Positions 52,101-60,523 are shown, numbered from the stretch's first letter. The stretch: DNA of 64,000 bases from Sphingomonas sp. EC-HK361 (GCF_902498785.1 NZ_LR701494.1:1317105-1381104), one strand, 5' to 3'. Numbers and translations: made by a program. Notes: a model not told the origin generated them from the letters alone.

Positions 52101-52900
52101 ATGATCTTCTGGTTTCCAGCGGCACGGATTTCAGCCGCTCGGCACGCAGCGACACCAGTACCCGGTTCGAGGCTGGCAAGCAGGCAGGGCCTGACACGAT
52201 CGAGCATTTCATGGGCGGTGGCGCCGAGGGGCAGGCTATGCTCGCCAACTGGCTGCGCGGCGGATTCGAGATGGACCGCAAAGGCGAATGGAGATTGAAG
52301 CCACAGGTCGCCGACACGCTCCAGCGCGACGTCCAGGCGATCATGGCGCAAACAGGATGGCAGAGAACTCTCTCCCGTTCCGCCGCGGATCAGACAACAA
52401 TGGGAACCACTTTCGGCCTCGAAATCGGGAGAACGATATCTACCTCCGATAGTGAAACCACGAGCGACAGCGCGCGGTCTGGCAAAGGACGGCAACGAGG
52501 ACCTACCCAGACAACTAGCAAAGGGAGAACGACAGCCGGTCGGTTTGGTGGTAATATAGGTTTTCGAAGCACGGATCAGGGATCCACTACCGAAACCGCG
52601 CAATCCACGATGGACGTTATGAACTATGATGTCCGGGAATCCATTGCTGCCGCTGAGCGTGCCGCAGCGCGCTCCAGCGATCCGGCAGCAACCTTCTCCC
52701 GCGAACTTTCGAACCGCGTCCTTGGGAACGAAGGCATGCGCAATCGCTACCTTCAGGATGCGGACAATGGACGCGCCACCTTTGATATCACCGGCCCATT
52801 AACCTCGCTCGAGCAGAACTCAGTCCTCTCGAAGGGCAGTTTCTCGACCGACATCGCCGGCAGTCCTGGCGACGGAGACAGTAAATTCAAGAAGCGCTAA
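49136..52900 (+). CDS. traG: TraG, inner-membrane mating-pair protein
   Basis: 1254 residues. A signal-like first segment is followed by the TraG N-terminal membrane domain with helices at ~60-115 and ~365-480 (FGIMLFMIPIALLFILTPIN among them). A long, hydrophilic Gln/Ala/Gly-rich periplasmic C-terminus of ~750 residues follows, with the segment RETNS-like EREA pattern and Ser/Thr-rich end. It is about 300 residues longer than F TraG. It acts in pilus assembly and mating-pair stabilisation, and in F its C-terminus helps in entry exclusion. Last gene of the operon. Confidence 0.92.
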   Translation: MRRLARLFAALPALLLATPALAVDTSFHTYDGFAETVDAFRLVSMIFSDPRYETLVMIVATVGIGLGAIIASVRGTGMGLVAFGFQILIGIGLFVGLIATTGTVHVYDRVRNAYQPVGGVPNLLVLVAGATNMMERAMVETIDDNTLDPNAKIEFGAGGHSFDLFLNAVSPRGPMTDVFLDATIKDYVRQCYPVARVSAAYGVDDDQLFRTSTDLPASFAAMAGPSTFSTVYTQSDKGGTTVSCSDAWTHISDRLSDPVLFESYTNQICTRTGYDTGNAQQMTRCRQQLGEMGQMMLGRPLSAQAFLTHILLGNTVGDVLFEDSPASAARVMANRAVISNGLATMSVANEWMPTIRATVFGIMLFMIPIALLFILTPINLRVASFALGMFVFVALWGVIDAGIYQLTLGRATATLAELRSNALAANAWLLAPSAAMKALAIFGSFRTAAAGLAGAFVFTVFRFSGNVFTSFTSGSLGIASQGTAAAAPMGTAEGQASALEAQASAMGTRTRAAAASSFGDFGERSTFNANRSYGEAGHILGERPGTPGGTAFALGGIEGSRQMGSLAPALGGRDLADPGVARAVQANAATTAIHQFAEKDALRGLGTSYFGQDEAGEKAFAAFSQNLVQWRAFGDQRAYSMMMQGAARHFERAGYSPADAQLKASGVIGDAQADPTFAKLIANTYDQEQMLRNDLTSAQVQVGAMEGRRDYAGDNVAGVERANVATEQGWRSGSNQGQREAAAMLGLSVDETSRRIGFINALSGEARSSAITQLSRATGRNEAQIEAALERYNAAVQVGTADGATAEAGREGTSIYGRTREASGYDFAERSGKLDAQREVGTTGTRSAARIGEQRRQSENFGFAEGAAAAGVSTREAARLDSFIQALSRTAGNQVDMAEGGAGGIADRARNERITSIVDRERLTRMQGLLAENGINLTKRQIAMDQNGDLGLNLTPETAAAMWKAGLINESQLGAIANGGHARFSFAHNDLLVSSGTDFSRSARSDTSTRFEAGKQAGPDTIEHFMGGGAEGQAMLANWLRGGFEMDRKGEWRLKPQVADTLQRDVQAIMAQTGWQRTLSRSAADQTTMGTTFGLEIGRTISTSDSETTSDSARSGKGRQRGPTQTTSKGRTTAGRFGGNIGFRSTDQGSTTETAQSTMDVMNYDVRESIAAAERAAARSSDPAATFSRELSNRVLGNEGMRNRYLQDADNGRATFDITGPLTSLEQNSVLSKGSFSTDIAGSPGDGDSKFKKR

Positions 52901-53385
52901 CGATGCCTTCCGGTGTGGGGATCAATGTAGTCTGGATTCAGTGGGTTCGAAGGGTTGCCGATCCAGAGCGGTCCAGATCGGGGGTCGAATGGATCGGCGA
53001 AAGCGCGCGATCTCTCCACCATCCGCTCATGCTCTTCCCAAACACGCTGTCTCTCGGCGTCACCCTCCTCATCGGACAGCGGCACACCATCGCCTTGCCC
53101 GATGAAACTATCCAGGCGTTCGCGAACATAACCGACGCCCAGCACCATGACCGCAGTCATCGGAAAGAACAGGATGTCGAGATAGCCCGCGATCCCCCCA
53201 CGATAGAAGGCTTCCAGCGTGTCGATGCGGGTGGAGAGGGCCATCCCTCCCCACCAGACCGGAATGGTCGCCCACCAGAGCTTCGCGTACCATGGACGCC
53301 AGAAAAAGTGTCGGGCGCGCAGCGTTTGCCCCCCGGTAGCAGGCGTAAGTGGTGGAGGCTGATCGGCGACAGAATCATGTGGCAT
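52897..53385 (-). CDS. small membrane protein opposed to traG
   Basis: 162 residues from ATG 53385. Two hydrophobic helices (KLWWATIPVWWGGMAL and YLDILFFPMTAVMVLGVGYV) are followed by a charged C-terminus ending DPHTGRHR. The gene overlaps the end of traG by 4 bp, tail to tail. In F plasmid the exclusion protein TraS is encoded next to traG, so an entry-exclusion role is conceivable, but there is no sequence support. Confidence 0.6.
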   Translation of the reverse strand: MPHDSVADQPPPLTPATGGQTLRARHFFWRPWYAKLWWATIPVWWGGMALSTRIDTLEAFYRGGIAGYLDILFFPMTAVMVLGVGYVRERLDSFIGQGDGVPLSDEEGDAERQRVWEEHERMVERSRAFADPFDPRSGPLWIGNPSNPLNPDYIDPHTGRHR

Positions 53386-53413
53386 GTGCACGCCCGTTCT
53401 GACCGAAAGGAGA

Positions 53414-53737
53414 TCAGACCAGCTCGATGACGTGAGCCTGCCCGACGCCCTCATGCCGAGGGCTGACCTGATAGGCGACATCATGCCCGAGCTTCCTGAG
53501 AGCCGTCGCGATATAGGCTTCGCTGATGCCGTCCAACCTGCCGTTCAGGATCTTCGACAGCTTGGGCTGCGGAATGCCGATCATTCGGCTCGCGACAGTC
53601 TGGCTCAGTTTGAGCTCATGGATGGACCGGAGCATCAGTGCCGCCAGGTCGGATTTGACCTTGAGATCATCGGCATCGGCCAAGCCGAGATCGGCAAAGA
53701 CGTTGCCTCCGCCGGAAGTTACATGTTCGACAGCCAT
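53414..53737 (-). CDS. higA: XRE-family antitoxin (HigA-type)
   Basis: 107 residues. The helix-turn-helix (LSQTVASRMIGIPQPKLSKI, then LNGRLDGISEAYI) is at residues ~50-85. AAGGAC lies ahead of ATG 53737. It follows the toxin gene by one base, the reversed order typical of HigBA. It should bind the toxin and repress the shared promoter upstream at 54117-54193. Confidence 0.85.
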   Translation of the reverse strand: MAVEHVTSGGGNVFADLGLADADDLKVKSDLAALMLRSIHELKLSQTVASRMIGIPQPKLSKILNGRLDGISEAYIATALRKLGHDVAYQVSPRHEGVGQAHVIELV

Positions 53738-53738
53738 A

Positions 53739-54116
53739 TCAATGTCCTTTGCTCTTACTCGCGCTACGCTGATCTTCCGCGTCCCGCCTGGCATCTTTCA
53801 ATCTGCTCTCAATCGTCGTCTTGTCGTGTTTCGGGATAGCGATCCCGTTCGTTGACTTCTTCTGGAAGCAATGCAGCACATAGACAGCGGAATCGATTCT
53901 AGTGGTGTAGACCGCCCGATAGGAATCGCCATCATGGTCCTCGATCAGTTCAACTGCTCCATCATAACCTTTCAGCGTCTTCGCATCCGGCGCACGCTCC
54001 CCCTTCTGGGCCAAGCGGAGACCGTAACCCAGTGGCCGCTTCACCTCGTCGGGCATGGCCGACAAATCCTTGAGCGTGCTCCCCAGCCATCTTATTTCCT
54101 TGTCTGACTCACTCAT
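53739..54116 (-). CDS. higB: RelE/HigB-like toxin (Gp49 family)
   Basis: 125 residues. IRWLGSTLKDLSAMPDEVKR, then GYGLRLAQKGERAPDAKTLK and YRAVYTTRIDSAVYVLHCFQ with the ending KKSTNGIAIPKHD, are the pattern of the phage Gp49/HigB group of RelE-fold mRNA interferases, which cut mRNA on the ribosome. It comes first in the operon, with the antitoxin one base downstream. The promoter region carries a perfect inverted repeat. Confidence 0.87.
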   Translation of the reverse strand: MSESDKEIRWLGSTLKDLSAMPDEVKRPLGYGLRLAQKGERAPDAKTLKGYDGAVELIEDHDGDSYRAVYTTRIDSAVYVLHCFQKKSTNGIAIPKHDKTTIESRLKDARRDAEDQRSASKSKGH

Positions 54117-54140
54117 TCCCGGACCACATCATCTTACAAC

Positions 54141-54162
54141 ACCCATTTATACCTAAATGGGT
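54141..54162. promoter_or_regulatory. operator-like inverted repeat between two toxin-antitoxin loci
   Basis: ACCCATTTA (54141-54149) and TAAATGGGT (54154-54162) form a perfect 9-bp inverted repeat with a TACC spacer. It lies 24 bp ahead of the HigB start and 31 bp ahead of the Xre-type gene on the other strand. It is a likely binding site for HigA, and possibly for both antitoxins. Confidence 0.7.
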
Positions 54163-54193
54163 ATAGCGTCAATAGCCGGTCTGCTTTGTTCAG

Positions 54194-54655
54194 ATGCGCC
54201 AGGCACTTGCAATCGCTCCGGGCGACGTCGCGCCAGAATCGCCAGCTGATTTCGAGGCGATCAGGGCTGCGCGCGAGAAGACCGCGCGCTTCCGCGACGA
54301 TATGGCTCAGCGCGCCAGTAGGATGTTTGATCGCACTGATGTTACCGAGATGCTTGGCGTGACTGCGGTCGCCATCAAGAAGCAACGGCAGCGGCGGCAG
54401 ATGCTCGGCGTCCCCTATGGCGCTGAAATCCCATATCCGGCTGCCCAGCTCGTCAATGGCGAGGCGCTTCCCAATCTCAAGCGATTGCTCGAGGCCTTCG
54501 GCGACACTCATCCCTGGGAGCAATTGATGCTCCTGACGACGCCGGTTGAAGGCTTCAGCGCCCACGAGGAAACACCGCTGGCGATCCTGGGGCGTCGCCC
54601 GGATCAGGAAACCTTGCGTCAGCTCGTCGCACTTGTCGCGAGTTGGGCGGTCTGA
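54194..54655 (+). CDS. Xre/MbcA/ParS-family antitoxin
   Basis: 153 residues. The N-terminal helical region contains an HTH-like segment (DVTEMLGVTAVAIKKQRQRR). The C-terminal part (NLKRLLEAFGDTHPWEQLML, then ETPLAILGRRPDQ) is the family's toxin-binding domain. It precedes a RES-domain toxin by 6 bp, the standard order. It neutralises the toxin and probably represses its own promoter. Confidence 0.85.
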   Translation: MRQALAIAPGDVAPESPADFEAIRAAREKTARFRDDMAQRASRMFDRTDVTEMLGVTAVAIKKQRQRRQMLGVPYGAEIPYPAAQLVNGEALPNLKRLLEAFGDTHPWEQLMLLTTPVEGFSAHEETPLAILGRRPDQETLRQLVALVASWAV

Positions 54656-54661
54656 CCAGGA

Positions 54662-55222
54662 ATGGCCGCCACCATGTTGCGACGCGTCGGTGCGGGCGTG
54701 CATATGCACCGGATTCATCGTGCTGCCCATGATCCGCTTTTCTTCGGGCCGTTCGGGCCTAAACCCGAAGGCCGCTTCGACGCCCCCGATGGCAGCTACA
54801 AGGTACTCCACACCGCCCGCACGCTGGTAACGGCTTTTGGCGAAACGCTCGTCCGACGGCCTGCGATACCCTACATCCTGTCCAGTGCGGTCCAGGCTCG
54901 CGCTCGCAGTGAAATCGTCACCACACGAGCGCTCAGGCTCTATCCACTCCTCGATGGCGGCATATCGGTTCATGGCCTGTCCTTCACCGACCTGCACGGC
55001 GACGCCTATGGCAAGACCTGGGCTGCCAGCCGGCACATCCATCAAACGACCACGGCGGACGGGATTCTTTATACATCCCGGCTCGACAATCAGCCTTGCG
55101 TTGCCCTGTTCGAGCGTGCCGCAACCGCCATCGCCATCTCGGAGGTCAGCAACGTCAGCATCTCGCCGTCCGAGGCGACATCACTCGCCGCGCACTTTGG
55201 GAAGGACTATGTGGAACCGTAG
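54662..55222 (+). CDS. RES-domain toxin (ParT/MbcT-type)
   Basis: 186 residues. The RES domain starts at HMHRIHRAAHDPLFFG with the conserved Arg. The Glu is in FGETLVRRP, and the Ser is in ILYTSRLDNQPC. RES toxins degrade NAD+ or ADP-ribosylate a metabolic target. The usual central segment GRFDAPDGSYKVLHTA is intact, so it is probably active. It forms a pair with the upstream antitoxin gene. Confidence 0.88.
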   Translation: MAATMLRRVGAGVHMHRIHRAAHDPLFFGPFGPKPEGRFDAPDGSYKVLHTARTLVTAFGETLVRRPAIPYILSSAVQARARSEIVTTRALRLYPLLDGGISVHGLSFTDLHGDAYGKTWAASRHIHQTTTADGILYTSRLDNQPCVALFERAATAIAISEVSNVSISPSEATSLAAHFGKDYVEP

Positions 55223-55423
55223 ATCACTCGATGTTTTTCAGCGGTTCTGAATAGCGCAGCGGACTGTCGAAGGCCGATGTCTGGCCGTCTCCGACCGGGC
55301 CAATAACTCAATCCGCGAAAATTGCGGACAAAACGCTCAATCTCGCGGGCGAGATGCCGCGACATTATGCACAGCCTCCCCGCCCTGTCCTGAAAGCGCA
55401 ACTCCATCGCGATATCCAGGGAC

Positions 55424-55454
55424 TTGACCGTGACATGATGTCAGACCTTATCTA
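55424..55454 (+). promoter_or_regulatory. CueR-type promoter of the copper ATPase
   Basis: TTGACC (55424-55429) and TATCTA (55449-55454) are separated by 19 bp, the long spacer typical of MerR-family activated promoters. Within the spacer lies the perfect palindrome TGACATGATGTCA (55431-55443). The ATPase start codon follows 22 bp later with AAAGGAG. The CueR-like gene is downstream in the same operon. Confidence 0.85.
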
Positions 55455-55475
55455 CAGCCGTAAAGGAGCAAGGCG

Positions 55476-57827
55476 ATGCATGATCATCATGGCCATAGCG
55501 GCCATAGCTTCTCGCACGGCAAACCCGCGGGCGAAACCAAGGATCCCGTCTGCGGAATGAGCGTCGATCCTGGGAAGACGCACCAACATGCCGAGCACAA
55601 TGGCGCTTCCTATCACTTCTGCAGCGCCAACTGCCGGGCGAAGTTCATCGCCGATCCCGCAAAATATCTGGCGCCGCAATCGGCATCCGCTCCTGTGGCA
55701 TCGGCATCCAGGATCTGGACCTGCCCGATGCATCCGGAGATCCGTCGCGATGCCCCCGGCTCCTGCCCGATCTGCGGCATGGCGCTGGAGCCCGCTGAGC
55801 CTGGCGCCGACGAGGGGCCGAACCCCGAACTGGTCGACTTTACCCGCCGCCTCTGGGTGAGTGGGATCCTCGCGGTGCCGCTGCTGCTGCTTTCCATGGG
55901 TGGCGAGATGGTGGGGTTGCACCTCGTGCCCATGCGTTGGTCCCCCTGGGTGCAGCTCGCCCTCACCGCGCCGATCGTGCTGTGGGCCGGATGGCCGTTT
56001 TTCGAACGCGGATGGGCCTCGCTGAAGAGCCGCCACTATAATATGTTCACGCTGATCGCGATCGGCGTGGGGGCAGCGTTCCTCTACAGTCTGATCGCTA
56101 CAGTCGCCCCCGGCCTCTTCCCGGCCGCTCTCCGCACGCATGGCGATATGGTTCCAGTCTATTATGAGGCTGCGGGCGTCGTCGTTGCGCTCGTCCTGCT
56201 CGGCCAGGTGCTGGAGTTGCGCGCACGGGCCTCCACGGGACGCGCCATCCGTGCATTGCTCAAACTCGCGCCCAAGACGGCACGGCGCATCAGCCCCGAC
56301 GGCGCCGAAAGCGAAGTGCCGTTGGCAGACATTGCGAGAGGCGACCGCCTGCGCGTGCGCCCCGGCGAGGCGATCCCGGTCGACGGCGTCGTGAGCGACG
56401 GCCACTCGCCGGTCGATGAATCGATGCTCACCGGCGAGCCGGCGCCGGTGTTCAAGTTTCCCGGCGCGGCGGTCACGGGCGGCACAGTCAACGGCACCGG
56501 CAGCCTGGTCATGGAAGCACAAGCGATCGGCTCGGACACCATGTTGGCCCGCATCGTCGCGATGGTGGCAGAGGCGCAACGCAGCCGCGCGCCGATTCAG
56601 GCAGTCGCCGACCGCATAGCCGGCTGGTTCGTGCCGGCGGTGGTGCTGGTGGCGATCGCGACCTTCATCATCTGGAATCTGGTCGGGCCGGAGCCGCGCT
56701 TCGGCCACGCGCTGCTCAACGCCATCGCCGTCCTCATCATCGCCTGTCCCTGCGCGCTGGGACTCGCCACGCCGATGTCGATCATGGTTGGCACCGGACG
56801 CGGAGCGCAAGCCGGGGTGTTGGTCAAGAACGCCGAGGCTCTGCAGGCGCTCGATGGCGTCGATACGCTGGTGATCGACAAGACCGGCACGCTGACCGAG
56901 GGCAAGCCGAAGCTGATGGCAGTCGAACCGACCCAGGGGTTCACGGCGGACGAGCTGCTGGCACTGACCGCCGCGCTGGAGGAACGGTCCGAGCATCCGC
57001 TGGCTCTCGCGATCATCGCGGGCGCGAGCGATCGGGGGCTCACGCTCAGCGAGGTCCGCAATTTCGAATCGCAAACCGGGATGGGGATCAGCGGGACTGT
57101 CGGAGGCCGCACGATCGCCGTCGGCAATGCCGCGCAGATGGAGCGGATCGGTGCCGACAGCACATTGCTCGCCCCAGCCGCCGAACGCCATCGGGCCAAT
57201 GCAGCCGGCGTGATGTTCGTTGCCGTCGGCGGGCGTGCCGCAGGCCTGATCGCGGTCGCCGATCCGATCAAGGCCTCGACGCGCGAGGCCCTCGCCGCGC
57301 TTCAAGCCGAAGGACTGCACATCGTCATGCTGACCGGCGACAGTCGCGGCACGGCCGAGGCGGTCGCGAACGCAATTGGCGGCATCGACGAGGTTCATGC
57401 CGATCTCAGGCCCGACGACAAGGCGCGGATCATCACCGAACTGAAGACAAAAGGCGCGCGCGTCGCCATGGCGGGTGACGGCATCAACGACGCGCCGGCG
57501 CTGGCCGCCGCAGATGTGGGGATCGCGATGGGAACGGGCACCGACGTCGCCATCGAAAGCGCCCGACTGACCCTGACCGCGGGCGATCTGGCGGCGATGG
57601 TACGGGCGCGCCGGCTCGCCCGGGCGACCATGTCCAATATCCGCCAGAACCTTTTCTTCTCCTTCCTCTTCAACGGCATCGGCGTTCCGGTCGCGGCGGG
57701 CGTGCTCTACCCGGTCGCCGGCATCCTGCTCTCGCCGATGTTCGCTGGCGCCGCCATGGCCCTGTCCTCTTTCACCTTGGTCGCCAATGCGCTGCGGCTG
57801 AGTGCCGTGAGGCTCGACGGGAGCTAG
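55476..57827 (+). CDS. copA: copper-translocating P-type (P1B) ATPase
   Basis: 783 residues. A His-rich tip ([14 protein letters not shown]) is followed by a YHS domain ([18 protein letters not shown], residues ~23-66) and a heavy-metal-binding segment with [20 protein letters not shown] (~81-105). Eight membrane helices include the CPC motif ([12 protein letters not shown] near 423). The phosphorylation site DKTGTLTEG lies near 467 and the hinge [10 protein letters not shown] near 668. The YHS plus metal-binding N-terminus is typical of Cu+/Ag+ exporters. It works in the inner membrane to export copper. The CueR promoter and regulator gene support copper. Confidence 0.95.
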   Translation: MHDHHGHSGHSFSHGKPAGETKDPVCGMSVDPGKTHQHAEHNGASYHFCSANCRAKFIADPAKYLAPQSASAPVASASRIWTCPMHPEIRRDAPGSCPICGMALEPAEPGADEGPNPELVDFTRRLWVSGILAVPLLLLSMGGEMVGLHLVPMRWSPWVQLALTAPIVLWAGWPFFERGWASLKSRHYNMFTLIAIGVGAAFLYSLIATVAPGLFPAALRTHGDMVPVYYEAAGVVVALVLLGQVLELRARASTGRAIRALLKLAPKTARRISPDGAESEVPLADIARGDRLRVRPGEAIPVDGVVSDGHSPVDESMLTGEPAPVFKFPGAAVTGGTVNGTGSLVMEAQAIGSDTMLARIVAMVAEAQRSRAPIQAVADRIAGWFVPAVVLVAIATFIIWNLVGPEPRFGHALLNAIAVLIIACPCALGLATPMSIMVGTGRGAQAGVLVKNAEALQALDGVDTLVIDKTGTLTEGKPKLMAVEPTQGFTADELLALTAALEERSEHPLALAIIAGASDRGLTLSEVRNFESQTGMGISGTVGGRTIAVGNAAQMERIGADSTLLAPAAERHRANAAGVMFVAVGGRAAGLIAVADPIKASTREALAALQAEGLHIVMLTGDSRGTAEAVANAIGGIDEVHADLRPDDKARIITELKTKGARVAMAGDGINDAPALAAADVGIAMGTGTDVAIESARLTLTAGDLAAMVRARRLARATMSNIRQNLFFSFLFNGIGVPVAAGVLYPVAGILLSPMFAGAAMALSSFTLVANALRLSAVRLDGS

Positions 57828-57829
57828 CC

Positions 57830-58219
57830 ATGAACATCGGCCAGGCGTCACAGGCGAGCGGGGTGTCGCAGCGAATGATCCGGCATTATGAGAAGATCGG
57901 TCTCGTCCCGCCGCCGGCCCGGCGGCGCAGCGGTTATCGCGACTATTCGGACGCGGACGTGCATCGCCTCCGCTTCATTGCCAATGCCCGCGACCTTGGC
58001 TTCCCGATCGAGGAGATCCGCTCGCTCCTCGGCTTGTGGCAGGATCGTGGGCGATCGAGCGGCGACGTCAAGGCACTGGCCATGGCGCGCGCCGAGGAGC
58101 TGGGCCGAAAGGCCGCAAAGCTTCAGGCAATGAGGACGGCGTTGGTGACGCTGGCTGAGGCCTGTCATGGCGATGTTCGACCGGAATGCCCGATCATCGA
58201 GCGTCTCGCCCGCACATAG
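57830..58219 (+). CDS. cueR: CueR/HmrR-type MerR regulator
   Basis: 129 residues. The MerR HTH (NIGQASQASGVSQRMIRHYE, then KIGLVPPPARRRSGYRDY) is at the N-terminus, followed by a dimerisation helix. The metal loop CHGDVRPEC has the Cys-x7-Cys pattern of Cu(I)-sensing members. It starts 2 bp after the ATPase, so it is made from the same promoter and activates it when copper is present. Confidence 0.93.
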   Translation: MNIGQASQASGVSQRMIRHYEKIGLVPPPARRRSGYRDYSDADVHRLRFIANARDLGFPIEEIRSLLGLWQDRGRSSGDVKALAMARAEELGRKAAKLQAMRTALVTLAEACHGDVRPECPIIERLART

Positions 58220-58368
58220 CCCGGGAGTTGACGCGGCCTGAAGCCGACACGCGCGGCTCGCTCAGAAGCACGCTCACGGCGGCACGCCCAGGCCGACCGT
58301 GGACTGGCGCTTCAATTTGCGTCACGCGCTCAGTTTCGCGTTGCCAAACTCCGTCCCAAGTCCTATAT

Positions 58369-58384
58369 CTGACTAGCTAGTCAG
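58369..58384. promoter_or_regulatory. perfect 16-bp palindrome ahead of the Phd-type antitoxin
   Basis: CTGACTAGCTAGTCAG is fully self-complementary. It partly overlaps the ribosome binding site (AGGAG) of the antitoxin gene, so repressor binding could block both transcription and translation. Probably the autoregulatory site of the antitoxin-toxin complex. Confidence 0.75.
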
Positions 58385-58394
58385 GAGAATGCGA

Positions 58395-58691
58395 ATGGGC
58401 ACGGCAATCCGAAAGGACCCGGAAGCCAAGGACGGACAAGGCGGCACCTGGAAACTCGAGGACGCCAAGGCGCGCTTCAGCGAGGTTGTCCGACGCGCTC
58501 AAAGCGAAGGCCCCCAGCGAGTCACCGTGCGAGGGCGCGAGACTGTTGCGGTCATCAGCGTGGAAGAGCTCGAACGGCTCCTGCCCACGGACGGCAGCAA
58601 GCCCGCCTTCGTACCCTTCCTCGAAGGCCTCGGGCTCGACGGTCTCGATCTGGAGCGCGAAATGGACCGGGGACGGGATATTCTTCTGTGA
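58395..58691 (+). CDS. Phd/YefM-family antitoxin
   Basis: 98 residues from ATG 58395, which has AGGAG seven bases upstream; ATG 58389 is too close to it. TWKLEDAKARFSEVVRRAQS followed by RVTVRGRETVAVISVEELER is the Phd/YefM DNA-binding and dimer domain. The C-terminal ~30 residues bind the toxin. It overlaps the PIN gene by 4 bp. Confidence 0.9.
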   Translation: MGTAIRKDPEAKDGQGGTWKLEDAKARFSEVVRRAQSEGPQRVTVRGRETVAVISVEELERLLPTDGSKPAFVPFLEGLGLDGLDLEREMDRGRDILL

Positions 58692-59140
58692 AGGGCTGGC
58701 TGTTGGATACCCATGTCGTGTCGGCCCTGGCCAGTCCGAATGGGGCTCCGAGTGTGAAGGCCTGGGCAGCGAGCCAGACCGAGCATAGCATGTATCTGAG
58801 CGTGCTCACTCTCGCGGAGATCGACAAGGGCATCCACAATCTGGACCCGGAAAGTCCGGACCGTTCCCGCTATCTCGCCGCGCGCGCCGCCCTCGCCGAT
58901 CGGTTCAGCGGCCGGTTGTTGTCCGTCGAGGATGCTGTGGTCTTTCGGTGGGGCGTCATTTCCGGCGAGGTGAAGCGCCGCGTTGGTCAATCGCCTCCCG
59001 TCGTGGACACGCTGCTCGCCGCGACCGCGATCGAAAACGACCTTTTTCTGGTCACCCGTAACGTCAAGGACACACGAAACAGCGGAGCGGCGCTCTTCAA
59101 CCCCTGGGAAGACGGGCCCGCTGATTTCTCCGTCACATAA
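58688..59140 (+). CDS. vapC: PIN-domain toxin (VapC-type ribonuclease)
   Basis: 150 residues from GTG 58688, overlapping the antitoxin stop (GTGA). The PIN acidic residues are present: Asp7 (LLDTHVVSAL), Glu in TLAEIDKG, Asp in PPVVDTLLAATA, with the closing TRNVKD. It acts as a metal-dependent RNase that cleaves tRNA or rRNA when free of antitoxin. Confidence 0.9.
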   Translation: MKGWLLDTHVVSALASPNGAPSVKAWAASQTEHSMYLSVLTLAEIDKGIHNLDPESPDRSRYLAARAALADRFSGRLLSVEDAVVFRWGVISGEVKRRVGQSPPVVDTLLAATAIENDLFLVTRNVKDTRNSGAALFNPWEDGPADFSVT

Positions 59141-59159
59141 GTTGAATGGCACCGAGGCA

Positions 59160-60086
59160 ATGAAAACGGACATCGACCATCTTCCGGCCAGCAAGCGACA
59201 CGAGCTTGATCGGGTCATTCAGATCCTGTTCGAGGAGTTCGACGATGCCCATGGCAACCCAACCGGTGCTCGCAAGCTCGGCCGCATCCTCAAGATCATT
59301 CTTTACGGTTCCTATGCAACGGGCCGCTGGGTGCATGAACCCCACACCGAGCGCGGCTACCGATCGGATTTCGATCTGCTTATCATCGTCAACCAGAAGG
59401 AACTGACCGACCGGCTCGAATATTGGGACAAGGCTGAAGAACGTCTCAACATCGAGACCATGATCCTCAACCGGCTGCGGACGCCGGTCAATTTCATCAT
59501 TCACACACTGCAGGAAGTGAATGACGGGCTGGCGCACGGCCGCTATTTCTTCATGGACATCGCCCGCGACGGCATCGCGCTCTACCAGGCCGACGATAGC
59601 GAACTGCACAAACCCAAGCCCAAGACGCCGCAGCAAGCCTATGACATGGCCAAAGGCTATTACGACCAGTGGTTCGAGTTAGCCGTGTCGTCTCGTAGAA
59701 TTTTCCAGTTCTGTTACGACACAAAGCAATTTCCCGACGCGGCCTACAATCTCCAGCAGGCCTGCGAGCGGCTCTATTATTGCGTCCTTCTCGTCTTCAC
59801 ATTTTACACCCCATACAGTCACAACCTGAAATTCCTGCGGCAGCAGGCGGAGCGGCTGTCGCCTCGCCTTGTCGAGGCGTGGCCGCGCGACAAGCGCAAG
59901 CTCGAGGCGCGTTTTCTCAAACTCAAGGACGCCTATGTGAAGGCCCGGCATTCCGACCATTTCAGGATGACTGACGAGGAGTTCGCCTATCTCTCCGAGC
60001 GCGTCGAGATCCTTGGCACGATCGTCAACGAACTCTGCCAGGAGAAACTCGCGGAACTCCACGCGGCGTTAGGATCCCAACCATGA
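59160..60086 (+). CDS. nucleotidyltransferase-HEPN fusion protein
   Basis: 308 residues. The N-terminal minimal nucleotidyltransferase has LYGSYATGR (residues ~49-56) and SDFDLL with Asp70 and Asp72. The C-terminal HEPN-like helical domain contains AYNLQQACERLYYCVLLVF and AYVKARHSDHFRMTDEEFAY (Arg and His near 262-266, the usual RNase position). In MNT/HEPN toxin-antitoxin pairs these are two proteins, and the transferase inactivates the HEPN RNase by adding AMP; here both are in one chain. It opens an operon with two overlapping downstream genes, suggesting a larger system. Confidence 0.85.
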   Translation: MKTDIDHLPASKRHELDRVIQILFEEFDDAHGNPTGARKLGRILKIILYGSYATGRWVHEPHTERGYRSDFDLLIIVNQKELTDRLEYWDKAEERLNIETMILNRLRTPVNFIIHTLQEVNDGLAHGRYFFMDIARDGIALYQADDSELHKPKPKTPQQAYDMAKGYYDQWFELAVSSRRIFQFCYDTKQFPDAAYNLQQACERLYYCVLLVFTFYTPYSHNLKFLRQQAERLSPRLVEAWPRDKRKLEARFLKLKDAYVKARHSDHFRMTDEEFAYLSERVEILGTIVNELCQEKLAELHAALGSQP

Positions 60087-60523
60087 GCATCCGGAAGCGC
60101 GAGGGAAACCGTCCTGATCGACGGTTTGCCGACGAAGAATTTCTGAAAGTGGAAGACCGCAAGGCTCTGTGTGCACGCCTCCGTTATGTCGGATCGGCAA
60201 ATCATAAGCTGCGACCCGGGGATTATGGTTTTCATCCGTCGCACAATCCCCGCCCCTCCAAATCGCCCTGCGACGCGCTGCGAGCGGTTCTTCTGGCGGA
60301 AGCCTCGTCCCTGATGCAGCAGGGGATCATGCTCGGCATGGTCAGTCAATTCGGCGACGGCAGCGTTCCAAAGTATATTTGGGCCGTCGATGAGGCTAAT
60401 GAGGTTTACGAAGCTAAAACACGACCGGAGCTAGAGACGGACTATCACGGATACAGGCTTGGCGATGACGAGCGCGACATGCGCGCCTACATTTTGAAGG
60501 AATGGAAGCGGCGGTGCCGGTAG
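60083..60523 (+). CDS. unknown protein of the nucleotidyltransferase-HEPN operon
   Basis: 146 residues, basic at the N-terminus (MSIRKREGNRPDRRFADEEF), with LRYVGSANHKLRPGDYGFHP and GDGSVPKYIWAVDEANEVYE. The latter resembles small beta-folds of phage and defence proteins, but I know no family name. It overlaps the upstream gene by 4 bp and the downstream gene by 22 bp, so the three are made together. Confidence 0.7.
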   Translation: MSIRKREGNRPDRRFADEEFLKVEDRKALCARLRYVGSANHKLRPGDYGFHPSHNPRPSKSPCDALRAVLLAEASSLMQQGIMLGMVSQFGDGSVPKYIWAVDEANEVYEAKTRPELETDYHGYRLGDDERDMRAYILKEWKRRCR

